64,000 bases of DNA from Liquidambar formosana (taxonomy: Eukaryota > Streptophyta > Magnoliopsida > Saxifragales > Altingiaceae), in contig CM077827.1 in assembly GCA_039720395.1 (NCBI GenBank), positions 14,671,615 through 14,735,614 of the forward strand, written 5' to 3'. Made by a program: the position numbers and the translations under genes. The notes beneath the pieces are model-generated. The model did not search any database. It was not told where the DNA came from and saw nothing but the letters and a program-made list of their open reading frames with translations. This document shows, in pieces, positions 41,876 through 53,329 of this stretch (within the stretch, counting starts at the first letter, position 1; every line of letters starts with the position of its first letter).

Positions 41876-44520
41876 GATTTGCAGATTGTCATTTTGATGA
41901 AACACAGTTCCCGTCGTTAGGAGGAGGTGGATGGATAGAAGAACGACGTGAACTTTCTTGGAATGTACCATCTTTGTCCCATCTTGATCCACGTACTGCT
42001 CAATGTGAAACTGAAGTACAGAGGATCACTCATCTTCAGAAGATTGCTAATCAAATGCCTGATGCATTTACAGACGCAGCAAAAATAACTAAGTCTTATA
42101 TACCGGCTGCAAACACACCAGCAAAGATCAATGTACCAATTGGTAAGTCTATAATGTACCAATTGGTAAGTCTACTATTATTGCAGCAAATGAATCATTT
42201 ACTACACGCCTGAAGCGTGGTAGACCCTTGGGTTCAAAAGATTTAGTTCCCCGAAAGAGGAAAAAAAAAAGGGCAACAAAATATAGAAAATAGTACTTCG
42301 GAAGAGGCTATTGAACAAGAAATAAATATTCCCACAAATTCTGATTTAATAACTCCTGAAGAGGAAAATGTCCCTGAAAAGACAGAAAACAATAAAGAGG
42401 CATATATACATGGAAATGAAGAAATTTCCATAAACTATACATGTACAAAAGAATTGTGGGATTGCTCAGAAGTGGTTATTAATGAATCATCTATTGGTAC
42501 ACCAGCAAAGATCAATGTACCAATTGGTAAGTCTACTATTATTGTAGCAAATGAATCATCTACTACACGCCTGAAGCGTGGTAGACCCTTGGGTTCAAAA
42601 GATTTAGTTCCCCGGAAGAGGAAAATAAAAGGGCAACAAAATATAGAAAATAGTACTCCGGAAGAGGCTATTGAACAAGAAATAAATATTCCCACAAATT
42701 CTGATTTAATAACTCCTGAAGAGGAAAATGTCCCTGAAGAGACAGAAAACAATAAAAAGGCATATGTACATGGAAATGAAGAAATTTCCATAAACTATAC
42801 ATGTATAAAAGAATTGTGGGATCGCTCAGAAGTGGTTATTAATGATGTATTTTCTTTCGCAGTAACTACTGAAATTTCGAAAGATGATGATGATCTTGAA
42901 CCACGCACTGTAGACGAATGTCGCAGTAGACCTGATTGGTTAAAGTGGAAAGAAGCAATCCAAACAGAATTGGATTCGCTAGAAAAACGTAAAGTATTTG
43001 GACCTATAGTCCTAACACCCAATGATGTGAAACCCGTGGGTTACAAATGGGTGTTTGTAAGAAAGCGTAATGATAAAAATGAGATCGTCAGATATAAAGC
43101 TCGTTTAGTAGCACAAGGTTTCCTGCAGAGACCTAAGATTGATTATGAAGAAACATATTCACCTGTAATGGATGCCATTACATTTCGATATTTAATTAGT
43201 CTGTCAGTCTCAGAAGGACTTGACATGCGTCTTATGGACGTAGTTACTGCATATTTATATGGAAAGTTAGATGCAGATATATATATGAAGATCCCTGAAG
43301 GATTCAAATTGCCTGAAGCAAATACATCACAACCACGAAATATGTACTCAATTAAACTGAGACGATCCTTGTATGGATTAAAACAATCTGGAAGAATGTG
43401 GTATAATTGTCTCAGTGAGTACTTAGTTAAAGAAGGATATATTAATAATCCTATATGCTCTTGTGTATTTATAAAGAAATCAGAATCTGGATTCGCCATC
43501 ATTGCAGTTTATGTTGATGATATAAATTTAATTGGGACTCCTGAAGAGCTCATGAAAGCTGCTGAATATTTGAAAAAAGAATTTGAGATGAAAGATTTAG
43601 GGAGAACAAAATATTGTCTCGGCCTGCAGATCGAGCATAAATCAAATGGAATTCTTATCCATCAATCAGCTTATACCGAAAAGGTATTGAAATATTTTAA
43701 TATGGATAAAGCGCATCCACTAAGTTCTCCCATGGTGGTTCGATCTCTTGATATTAAGAAAGATCCATTTCGCCCCAAAGAAGATAATGAAATGCTACTT
43801 GGTCCTGAAGTACCATATCTTAGTGCAATAGGTGCTTTGTTATATTTAGCACAATGCACTAGGCCTGATATAGCATTTTCAGTCAACTTATTAGCAACAT
43901 TCAGTTCTGCTCCAACTCGACGACACTGGAATGGTATTAAACATATTTTACGCTACCTTCGTGGAACTACAGATATGGGTTTGTTTTACTCAAAAGAATT
44001 AGCCCATGGTCCTTGTTTAGAAGGATATGCAGATTCTGGATACTTTTCTGATCCTCACAAAGCTCGCTCACAAACAGGGTATGTATTTACATGTGGCAAT
44101 ACAGCGATCTCTTGGCGATCTACAAAGCAGACTCTAATTGCTACATCTTCTAATCACTCTGAGATATTTGCACTCCATGAAGCAAGTCGTGAATGTGTAT
44201 GGTTGAGATCTGTAGTCCATCACATTCGAGACACATGTGGGTTACTTCTGATTAAAAGTATGCCAACAACAATTTATGAAGATAATGCTGTATGTATTGC
44301 ACAAATTCAAGGAGGGTACATCAAAGGTGATAGAACCAAACACATTTCACCAAAGTTCTTCTACACTCATGAACTCCAGTAGAGGCATGAAATTGATGTG
44401 AAACAAATACGTTCCACTGATAATCTTGCGGATTTATTCACCAAGGCCTTACCATCGTCAACATTCAAGAAATTGGTATATGGCATTGGAATGCGTCGGG
44501 TTTGCGATCAGTTAAGTTGA
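41876..44520 (+). pseudogene. pol: Copia-P pol: integrase tail, RT and RNase H
   Basis: It starts in the integrase C-terminal region (CHFDETQFPSLGG), then a K/R-rich linker duplicated in tandem, then RT: WKEAIQTELDSL, VGYKWVFVRKRN, YKARLVAQGF, YSPVMDAITFR, YVDD at 43,510-43,521, SLYGLKQSGRMWY. RNase H follows: ADSGYFSDPHKARSQTGY, EDNAVCIAQIQ, LADLFTKALP. The main frame (42,454-44,382) is 642 codons. One TAG at 44,380 interrupts it, and the same frame continues to a TGA at 44,518-44,520. RT looks intact. The 42,118-42,501 copy contains frame damage, so no full polyprotein is possible. Confidence 0.9.
42118..42842 (+). repeat. Tandem duplication within Copia-P pol linker
   Basis: The segment starting CCAGCAAAGATCAATGTACC occurs at 42,118 and 42,502. 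The period is 384 bp, of which 22 bp is a nested micro-duplication of AATGTACCAATTGGTAAGTC in the first copy. The copies differ by a few substitutions and an A insertion, so the event is not brand new. Confidence 0.9.
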
Positions 44521-44770
44521 TACTTATCTTCTTATCAGGGGGAGTATTTATTTTTGGACATATGCACGCTGTACTCTTTTTCCTTCACCTAGGTTTTGTC
44601 CCATTGGGTTTTCCTGGCAAGGTTTTAATGAGGCAGTTTCTTTAGTGCGTCCAACACCACTCTAAGATTTACAAAAATGTTGTACTCTTTTTCCTTCACT
44701 AGTTTTTTCCCACAGGGTTTTTCTAGTAAGGTTTTAACGAGGCACATTATCTTAGTGTGGTGGACATCCA

Positions 44771-44778
44771 AGGGGGAG
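44771..44778 (+). other. Copia-P polypurine tract
   Basis: AGGGGGAG directly before the right LTR. The region 44,521-44,770 is non-coding and contains two similar phrases around TACTCTTTTTCCTTCAC. Confidence 0.85.
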
Positions 44779-45108
44779 TGTTATGAATATTAAAGATTGA
44801 GTGGACAATTGAGTGGATGTCCACACCCCCTCCACTTTGTGATAATGGGAACACCACTTCATAAGTGGGTTAGGTAATCCCATCATATGGACCTAATTCA
44901 AACAAAGATAAAAGGAGAAGAATTCGGAGAGAAAGAAAAGGTGTATTCGGAGAGTTAGGAGAGAATGAAGTGAGGAGATTGAGACAGTGTGTCTCAAAGA
45001 GTTTTGCTGATCCTTATATAATGTTTATACATTCAGATGGAAATCAAAGAAGATGGATGAGAAATTTATTCTCCTCACAACTTGTTCTAAATTCTTGGTT
45101 TTTCAACA
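44779..45108 (+). repeat. Copia-P 3' LTR (330 bp)
   Basis: Partner of 37,940-38,269, three substitutions, followed by the TSD AATCT. Confidence 0.95.
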
Positions 45109-45113
45109 AATCT

Positions 45114-45661
45114 GAGTATCATATTAGAATTTTTGGAAAAATTCAGTATACTAAAGTGATTTTTACCACAAAAAAAAAAAAAAAAAAAAAAAGGAGAAAA
45201 AGAAAAAAATGGGAAGTGCGCAGCAGCAGGTAAGTGTCGATCGGACCGACGGTATATTTATTACTGAAAGCCCTACATCGGACACATAGCTGATTTCCAT
45301 GGCAACGCTCTTCTGTCTGGTTCGTTCTCAAACCCTAACCCTCACTTCTTTCTTCCTTCAAATATACATATAGTCCACGAATTCTATTAAGACGATGCTT
45401 TTAGTTTATTTCATTGCCTTTTAATTAAATATATTTAATCAAATTGGGTTTTGCTAACTGTTTAATCTCCTTTCAAATATCAGTACCAATGTTGTATCCG
45501 GTTTTTTAATTTATCTACTCTGTCAATTTCCATTGAATTACTGTTCGTTTGCTGAAAAAATTTCATTTTGTTTTCTTCCAATTTCTCAGAAGCCAAACAG
45601 GGCAAGTATTGCATTTATCATTTGTTATAGTCGCCACTAAAATATTTGATTGAATCAAGAA
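45114..45661 (+). promoter_or_regulatory. Upstream region and probable 5' UTR of the trihelix gene
   Basis: An A-run (45,171-45,192) is followed by a GC-richer stretch. A telo-box AAACCCTAA lies at 45,330, common in promoters of growth-related plant genes. CAGCAG followed by GTAAGT at 45,231, and TTTCTCAG at about 45,583-45,590, could bound a 5' UTR intron. The Copia-P insertion lies about 550 bp upstream of the start codon. Confidence 0.4.
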
Positions 45662-46202
45662 ATGGAAGAAACCCAAAAATTCAATGACTTGGAAAACTTT
45701 CAATCACCCGGAAAGGAAGATATCGAGTGTGAAATGGAACAGGGAGACAGCCGCCAATCACGTGTTTCGGGTTCTCGGCGCACACGTTCTCAGGTGGCTC
45801 CCGAGTGGACTGTGAATGATGCACTCATTCTTGTGAACGAGATTGCCGCTGTGGAAGGGGAATGCCTGAAAGCACTGTCGTCCTTTCAGAAATGGAAAAT
45901 AATTGCAGAAAATTGCACAGCTTTGGACGTGGTCCGCACTTTGAATCAATGCAGAAGGAAATGGGACTCGTTGCGTGCTGAGTACAACAGGATCAAGCAA
46001 TGGGAATCGCAGTCGAGGAGTGAGTCGTTCTGGGCTTTGGAAAGTGAGATGAGAAAAGAATTTGGGCTTCCGGAAAATTTTGATATGGAGCTGTTCAATG
46101 CGATTCATGATCTTTTAAGGGCACAAGGGGACCGATCAGATACGGACCCAGATACTGATCCGGAAGCAGAGGGGGAAATGCTTGATGTCCTTGCTGAAAC
46201 TG
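45662..46202 (+). CDS. Trihelix (Myb/SANT-like) transcription factor, exon 1
   Basis: The first ATG of the frame, at 45,662 (MEETQKFNDLENFQS). Residues about 48-115 form a trihelix/MADF-like DNA-binding domain: EWTVNDALILVNEI, FQKWKIIAENC, CRRKWDSLRAEYNRIK. A D/E-rich segment follows. The exon ends ACTG before GTATGC, codon phase 1. Joined to exon 2 the product is 288 residues, with a nuclear-type basic stretch and C-terminal helices. Proteins of this kind act in the nucleus as DNA-binding regulators; the target is unknown. The frame is undamaged and its composition is gene-like compared with the AT-rich surroundings. Confidence 0.85.
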
Positions 46203-46949
46203 GTATGCCTGTTCATCTCTGTATCCAAGAATAGTACCTGCTGATTTATCTCTTTAACTTTTATTTAGATATTTAATCATGTAATTACTAATTTAGTGTG
46301 CCTATTTATCACCAAGAATGGTAATTGGGGAATATATCTCTTGATTATTTATATTGCTAGTCATTTATTGCATCGCTGATCCAAATAACTATGCTGTTAA
46401 ACTTATACTACACTATCTCTTTGTAAATATCTGTTGCATTTTTTTTTTTATTTAAATTTTTTGATGAAGTGTAATATCTATTGCATTTTAGCCCAAATAT
46501 CTATTGAAGCATTTTATATGGCTGTATCTGAGATTTATTACAGAGTTGCCGAGTGAGATTGTGAGGCTACTTAGCTTATATGTTTTTGAAGTTTTGTGGA
46601 GAAACCTGTAAGGGTTTCTTGAATACTGTTGGGGATTGTTTTGAATTTATTTATTTATTTTTTGTTCAAGTAAATATATCATAAAAGATCAAACTGGAAG
46701 GGCAAAAACCCCCACTGCACATGCGAGGTATGCAATGCCAAAAAATGAGAAAGAAAAAAGGACTGAAGAAAAGGAAGGTAAACCTATTAGAATGTAATGA
46801 ATCGAGAAAGCTATGAAAAGAAACCCAATTATCAGAATTTAGGCCTTTCTGTACAAAAAGTTTCCTAGCTGATCTATGTTTTAACTTTTCAGCTGACAGT
46901 TGTTCCCTTGGTAACCCCGGAATTGTTCAACATTTAGGGTAGAAAAGAA

Positions 46950-47085
46950 TTTGATTGGATTTAATATGTAATATTCAGATTCCTTTTAGATCTTCCTTGT
47001 ATTTTATATAAACCCACTAGGTTTATTGTTTTTGAATAAGAAGCAGTTTTTCTCTGAATTTTATTAAAGCCTCACTGGTTCTGAA
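46950..47085 (+). repeat. Dispersed repeat, copy 1 (TRIM/LTR-like)
   Basis: It shares TTGTATTYTRTATAAACCCAC, GAATAAGAAGCAGTTTT and CTCT.RATTTT with 53,024-53,150. The layout of a TATA box (TATATAAACCC-like) followed by a leader looks like a small LTR. Confidence 0.5.
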
Positions 47086-47978
47086 TTCCTCCATCAGTTT
47101 TTCTTCCTTTTTAGCTTGGTGGCAGTTTGACTGGATATGTTCTTGTGACATGATTTTTTACTAAGGTTATTTCCTGTTCCTGTTCAGTTGGTTTTGTTAA
47201 TCTGTTCTGATCATATATCAATGGAGGCCACCCGGCACGTTTTAGCGATGTGATTTTCTATTGAGGTTATTTCTTGTTTATGTTCAATTTGTTTAGTTAG
47301 TCTAGTCTGATCATGGATTGGTGGATTTTCTTTGATCTCTACCCCATCCTATCTCTTTTGTTTTGTCGACTTATTTTTCTAGCCATATGATCTTACTCTA
47401 ATTTGATTGATTAATTCGATCTGCTCTAGAAAATCTGATATTTTCAAATTCACAGCTCACCAATGCCATTAGGGCTGTTAGGGCTGCAACTCAGTTCGGT
47501 TTGAGGTCAAATTGAAACTGAACCAACCTGGCTCGGTTCTGTCAAACATGAACTAGAATCGAAATGACCCTTGCAAAAAATCAAACTGAACCGAACCAGA
47601 GCAAGGTTGGGTTGGTTCGGTTCTGTTCTTGGTTTGATATAGAACTTGATTTCTATTAAGGTACTGAATTTCTTGATATAATCCAGCTTGAAGAGTATTC
47701 TTGTAAATAACAAAATGTCATAATACATTACAAACACTAAATCTGAGGTAAGATTGTGGATAATATATGTCAAAATAAAATTATCATACTGCATTGCAAA
47801 ATGTAAGACTTCATTACAAAATATATGTTGGAATATATTACACAATTTGCATTGATAGCCGTCTATTAGAGAAAAATGAGAAAATAGGCCATTATCGAAC
47901 TAATGAAATTATCCCATAAACACATCGCAGATAATTCATGACATGTGCACCCACAAACCCTAGGGGTGGCAAGGATTA

Positions 47979-48645
47979 TATATCAAGATTGACAGGCATC
48001 ATATACAACGACTTAAATATCAATATTAATGGATATATCGAGGGTCCAAAAACATGGATATATCAGATATATCGATAGATATATCGAAAATTTCGATATC
48101 GATTTAAAGATATGATGGATATCGTCAGCTAAACACGTATATTTTCATTGAAATTCTAGGAACATTGATTAGACTCTAATAAACAGTTTAGAATCAAGCT
48201 TTTGCAATTTAAACGTGTATTAGACAAGTATGTAATGTATAGGGTATACAAATTGTGCCATACTGAGCGATAGAATGAATTTTTTAACAAAGTAAATGAA
48301 AGTTGTTACCTTACAAGACTAATTTAGGCCATCAGTATTATTGAATTATTTATATAAATCAATACTAAAAGAGTAAGAGGTGATAATTTTGACGCAATAA
48401 CAAGAAAATGAATATCTCGATATTGTCGATATAGTGGATATATCTCTATATATTCGATATGTTGACGATACCATGTGAAAGAAGCAAGATATTATGGATA
48501 TATTGAGGTATATCAAGATTTTATTAATAATATTGAAAATATTGACAATATTGTAAAGATATTTTGCGAAGAAGATATATCAGTTAGATATCGTATCGAG
48601 GGGTACAGATACACGGATATATCGAAGATATCGTGGATATTTTAG
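47979..48645. repeat. GATATATCG-rich degenerate repeat region
   Basis: Dozens of variants of GGATATATCGA and GATATCGT, palindromic in part (CGATATATCG-like), dominate this stretch. A more ordinary segment lies at 48,140-48,400. The left and right parts are roughly inverted, so it may be an old foldback element. Confidence 0.6.
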
Positions 48646-48652
48646 TCCATTC

Positions 48653-48700
<48 letters not shown>

Positions 48701-48713
48701 GTGTGTGTGTGTT
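48653..48713. repeat. Microsatellites (AT)n, (TTAG)n, (TG)n
   Basis: Consecutive runs of AT, then TTAG, then TG in one block. Confidence 0.9.
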
Positions 48714-49180
48714 TATCTATTTAGAAGTCAAAAGAGGGAAGAATGGCTAGAGAGGGATGGTCAGAGAAGGAAAAAGCAAAATAAAATCTAAAATGTACGT
48801 GTGAAGAAGCCGTCTTGATTTGATTTTAGAACTAGAGACCAATGGTCGGAGAGGGAGTAATCTTGCTGGAGATGGAGTAATCTTCCCAGAGAATAAGCAA
48901 TATGAATAAAGAGGCGGTGGCGAGAAAATGGGAAAAGAGGATGGAGATGGGAATAAATGGCAGAATGAAACCCTAGATCTAGAATTGCCCAGGTCGTTTT
49001 TGTTTAATGACTAAATGGGTGTGGTGTGATCATATGAGGTGTAGGTCCAAATTGCATTAACATTTCAATATAGAAAGGACACATGTCATTTTATAACAAT
49101 ATATATATATATATAGCTTTGTTCATGTGCGGGATATCCCGTAGGACAATGGTTGTCTGTGGGTGACATGCGCGTGTATC

Positions 49181-49208
<28 letters not shown>

Positions 49209-49211
<3 letters not shown>

Positions 49212-51006
49212 GAGGATTCCATTGACACCTAGTGTAAAACTTTTTATACTTACACTAGTCAATATCTTTTTATAAAAAAGTATATTTCTCTAATCCAACC
49301 GTTGAATTACATATTCCTATCATGCACGTCAAGTTCGCCAAATTTCAAGTTCATTGGATATTGGGAAGTGTTTGATCCGTAAACTTATGTTTCTTTTAAT
49401 AAATAAAACTTTAATTTCAAGCACTTTATGGATGACATAGTTCTTAATCTCTGATTAACTTTAAATTTGGCATGCATGCATGGTTCAAAGTCTCGGTCTC
49501 GGTCCTCGTCTCATTTCGGTCTCATTCATCTCAGTCTCGTCCAACCCATCGCGTCTCGGGCGAGATGCAACTTTACGCATGAAAAAATGTTTGAAAAAAT
49601 TCAAAAAATTCATTGAAAATTTGTAAAAAATATGATAATTACATTGGAACCATCAAATAAGCAAAATAATGAACTCGAGGCACATAATATGGTTACAAAA
49701 AAAAAAAAAAAAAAGGCGCAAGTGTGCTAATATATCATGAAAGAACACTATATTTATGTTTTAGATATCTAATATAATTTCAAAGAACATAAATAAATAT
49801 CATATATCAACAAAAAATGATTTTGCAAATTATTTATGCATATTTATAAGTTCATGATTATTAAAAAACTGTTCAACAATTTTCTAATTTAAAAAATCAG
49901 TATTTTCAAAATTAAAAAAAATGATCATTTATAAAAAAAAAAAAAAAAATTTATAAAATAAAAAATAATATATATTTATAAGTTCATCATTATTTGTTGT
50001 TTTTTTATTTTTATAAAAAGTGTAGGTCTATGAACATATAAGTTCTTAATTGCAGTTAAAAAAAAAAAGAAAGAAAAAGAAAAAGAAAAAAAAAAAAAGG
50101 TTCTCGGTCAACACAACAACACTTTAAAAAAAAGAAAAAAGAAACAAAATTAAAATAAAAAACAAATAGGGGGAATTTTAGATTGGTCGGGCTATGTAAA
50201 ATTATTACAATTGAGTGTCATTTTCTACTAACATTCTAATAAACGACTACTGACTTAACTAACAATGACTACTAACTGCAATTATTTTCCCACAGCCCCA
50301 CTAATATAAAATTTTCCTCAAAAATTAAAACCTTTAGGCCCCTCATTGGGTTTCGAACGGTCGAGACTGAGAAATGAGAGAGGCAGAGAGAGTGCAGAGA
50401 GGTAAGGGCTCGTCGTTAGTCGTTAGAGCTCGTCGTTGGTTGTCAAAGGCCACCCACCACCAGATCCGGCGAGATCTACCGCTGGCTTGAGACGCCGAGA
50501 CACCCACTTGAGTCGGTAGAGATGCTGATGTCGGCCACCGGAGACAACGCAATGCAAGAGCAGAAGCGTGAAGCCCAGATCTCTTTGTCTGACCCTCGAT
50601 GGAAGCTCAAGCTGCAATCGACTATCGAGGTAGGCCGTATGTTCTTCCTTGCCTAGCTGCACTTTCTTGTACGATTCGAACGAGAAATCGTTCGAATCCA
50701 AATGAATCATCGAGTTCTCGCCTATCTCGTCACGGATCGTTCGAGATCCCGATAATCTCATCCGAGAGTGATACTTCTCTCTATATATTTGTACCGGTGG
50801 GATTTGTCGTACCGGTCAGTGGCGAGACCGAATTGTCTTGGCGAGATCTCGTCCGAGACAAATGAGACTTCGAACCCTGCATGCATGATGTGCATGGTAA
50901 GAAGATGTAATCCAACGGTTAGATTAGCGAAATGTGATTTCTGTAAAAAGATATTAACGGGTCTAAGTGTAAAATTTTTTACACTAGGTGTCAACAGAAC
51001 CCTCCC
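49209..51006. mobile_element. TIR element inserted in the AT run of the foldback MITE
   Basis: The left end GGGGAGGATTCCATTGACAC and the right end (other strand) GGGAGGGTTCTGTTGACACC are inverted repeats over about 30 bp, including ACACCTAGTGTAAAA. It is inserted within (AT)n. No transposase is seen, and it is itself interrupted by 49,482-50,877. Confidence 0.8.
49482..50877. mobile_element. Innermost TIR element (1,396 bp), 9-bp TSD
   Basis: Flanked by TGCATGCAT (49,473-49,481 and 50,878-50,886), 8 or 9 bp. The ends are GGTTCAAAGTCTCGG and, on the other strand, GGGTTCGAAGTCTCA. Both terminal zones are full of GTCTCG / CGAGAT motifs. The interior has A-rich runs and, at 50,340-50,640, GC-richer sequence with short frames that could be captured gene sequence. 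No transposase seen. Mutator-like or hAT-like cannot be decided. Confidence 0.75.
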
Positions 51007-51182
51007 AATATATATATATATATATATATAAACTACTTTCATCATGTGTAGAATATCCCCGTATGACCATGGCCATCCATGGGCGACACGCTCGTGTCAT
51101 CCACAGACGGACGTGATCATTTAGGTTATCCCGCATTTGAACAGCCTTATATATGTGTGTGTGTGTGCGTGTATATATGTAA

Positions 51183-51741
51183 TAGGCTGGCGTTATTACT
51201 AGAGCAGGAAACGTTGTTTCCATAGGCTTCTATGATAAATGGACGAAATTGCCCTCATTAAAAGAAAAAGAAACAGGAGAGAGGAGAGAAAAAAATAAGA
51301 GGGAAAGAACTCAGAAGAGGAGGGAGAAGAGAGGACTCCCATGAGAAGGGAGGTGAGAGAAATGGGTCGTTATGGGGTTGCTGTATATCAGGTGCCAGAC
51401 TGCCTGAAACTGTGGTGGTGGATTGGAGAAACAAATACAGAACAAAAAGGAAAGAAAAGCGGAGAGAGAAAGAAGAGAGAGAAAATAACATCAAACAGAG
51501 TAAAGGGGAAAAGGAAAGAGGAGAAGCAGAAGATGGAAAGGGGATCAGCCATGGCGGCCATTGCTGCTGCTGCTCAATGCTGTTGAGGGGTAGTTTGAAT
51601 GCTGCCATTGGCTCGCCGGCACTATAGTTGCCAAATCCTAGAACCACCATGACTTCCACCATTTTCCTCTTTAAGACTAACCACCATCAAACAACCCTTC
51701 TTTCTCAGCAACTCCATTATTGAGTCCTCTGCAAATCTATG

Positions 51742-51783
<42 letters not shown>

Positions 51784-52243
51784 CTGTAGAACAATGTTCA
51801 TCTCCTGTGTGAAGTGAAAGAACAGAATTTTATAATGGCAGAACTGCAGAAGTAATACAGGGCAGGGAAGGAACTCAGCCAGCAGGTTTGCATCCACGTG
51901 CTTGGAATGAATGGCTTCCATGCATATGACTGCTAAATCCAAATCAGATCATCAGCAACCCCACCTCCCTTATGATTTGATATGTATGATCTGGAGCCAC
52001 CTCGTCTCTCTCATCTCCCTTATTCTCTTTCCTGATCTCTCTCTAGCTTTTTATTTCTATGCCAGCGAGTAGCCAACATCACGGGAGTCCTCTCTTCTCC
52101 TTCCTCTTCTGACTTCTTTCTTCTATCTTATTTTTCTCTCTCCTCTCTCTTATCTGTTTCTCTTTTAATGACGGCAATTTAGTCCATTTATCATAAAAGG
52201 ACGTGGAAACAACATTGTCACCTCTGGCAACAATGCCAGCCTA
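51183..52243. mobile_element. Mutator-like non-autonomous element with ~83-bp TIRs
   Basis: The left arm 51,183-51,265 (TAGGCTGGCGTTATT... to ...TCATTAAAAGA) and the right arm 52,161-52,243 are inverted repeats over 83 bp at roughly 80% identity, including TATGATAAATGGAC and GTTGTTTCCA. The interior has GA-rich coding-like text, a short frame on each strand (none recognised) and an AT microsatellite (51,741-51,769). A clear TSD was not found. Confidence 0.75.
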
Positions 52244-53023
52244 TATAATATCATATATTATAGGGTCTAGTTCTCATGTTTGTCAGTGCTATTCCAACCC
52301 CAAACTGAGAACAGAACCAATTTGGCAAATTTGGGAATAGAACCAGACTCAATTTGGTTTTGGTTCAGAAATTTGCAGAATTGAAGAGGTTGGTTTGGTT
52401 CTTGGCTTGAACTGGCTCAAGTTGCACCCCTAGGTTTTAATTTTTATTCTCTTTTCACCTTTTAGTTCTTGGGGTAGTCTGGAATCGGCGAGCGCGAATG
52501 GAATCACATTTCGTTTCCATCCTACATGGGTGTGTGGATGCTTAATATAATTTGGAATGGAATCTAACACTTGTAATGGATCGTCATCAAATTCCACATG
52601 AGAGGTGTAATCTCATGCAAGGGGGAGGGGTGGTATTCTCATTCCACCTCGGACTTGAAATGAATAAAAAGGCATGTCCACCTCCATCCACCACCCATCA
52701 CCAATTCACCACCGTCGCCCATCATCCATTATCAGCACCACACATCGTTATTGCTACATACCCACCACCACCACTCATCACCCATCATCACTATCACCAC
52801 TCATTACCTCCACCCATTATTCAATATGTCCGATTGTTTAGGAAAAGGAGGTATTATTGGAAACTATATAAATTTTGTTTTTCCATTTTTGTCATTGTCT
52901 AATACAAGGAATGGAATGGGCAATCGTTCGTGTGATTTCTGATTTGGATTTGTTTCCATTATAGCCTATTCAGAATGAGATTTCATTCCCACTCACTTAT
53001 TAGGACCAAACAAAAGGGGTGTT

Positions 53024-53150
53024 ATGTTAGATTTGGATTTCATTATATTTGATATTTAATATCCTTTCAGACATGCCTTGTATTCTGTATAAACCCACTT
53101 GTGTGTTGTTATTGAATATTTGAATAAGAAGCAGTTTTCTCTAGATTTTT
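53024..53150 (+). repeat. Dispersed repeat, copy 2 (TRIM/LTR-like)
   Basis: It starts TGTTAGATTTGG and contains TATAAACCCACTTGTG and GAATAAGAAGCAGTTTTCTC. It matches 46,950-47,085. The ends TGTTAG and a terminal ACA suggest a miniature LTR of about 130 bp. Confidence 0.5.
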
Positions 53151-53289
53151 ACATATATAACTATTTTGTAGACATGGATTTTCACTGGACATATTTTATG
53201 GAAAGGGTTCCTACTTCTTCTCCCTTGTTATCCTTTACTCAAATCAAAATATCTATTCTACATTTGTTCCATAAGCTGTATATGATTAT

Positions 53290-53292
<3 letters not shown>

Positions 53293-53322
<30 letters not shown>
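53293..53322. repeat. (CT)n microsatellite
   Basis: An uninterrupted CT run of about 28 bp. Confidence 0.95.

Positions 53323-53329
<7 letters not shown>

Larger units (their letters stand above)
37940..45108 (+). mobile_element. Copia-P: Ty1/copia element with replaced gag/integrase region
   Basis: 330-bp LTRs (37,940-38,269 and 44,779-45,108) are flanked by the 5-bp duplication AATCT (37,935-37,939 and 45,109-45,113). A primer-type site TTATCAGCACGA follows the left LTR and a purine tract precedes the right one. The interior keeps the integrase tail, RT and RNase H. From 38,284 to about 41,875 it instead carries tandem repeats, an A-rich segment and a reversed ORF. The LTRs differ at three positions I can see (0.9%). 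It cannot be autonomous without gag, protease and the integrase core. Confidence 0.93.
49116..51148. mobile_element. Foldback MITE split by a nested insertion
   Basis: The left end AGCTTTGTTCATGTGCGGGA and the right end, read on the other strand, AAGGCTGTTCAAATGCGGGA are inverted partners. Further inside, GTCTGTGGGTGACA and GTCTGTGGATGACA also pair. Both ends abut AT dinucleotide runs, so the TSD cannot be resolved (TA is possible). The original foldback element would have been about 200 bp; the centre is occupied by the next element. Confidence 0.75.

Noticed and set aside
45650..45661. Upstream extension of the trihelix ORF by four codons
   Set aside because: The codon at 45,650 is TTG. 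The first ATG in frame is at 45,662, which I used as the start.
50343..51045. Several 70-110-codon frames on both strands around 50.3-51.0 kb
   Set aside because: They overlap each other on both strands, cross the ends of nested TIR elements and match no family.
47479..52432. A single large hAT element with ends TAGGGCTGCAACT and, at the right, TTGCACCCCTA
   Set aside because: The ends resemble each other over about 12 bp and both lie beside GGTTCGGTT-type text, but the flanking 8 bp do not match. The 5-kb interior is explained by other elements. These are more likely two separate hAT-like remnants.
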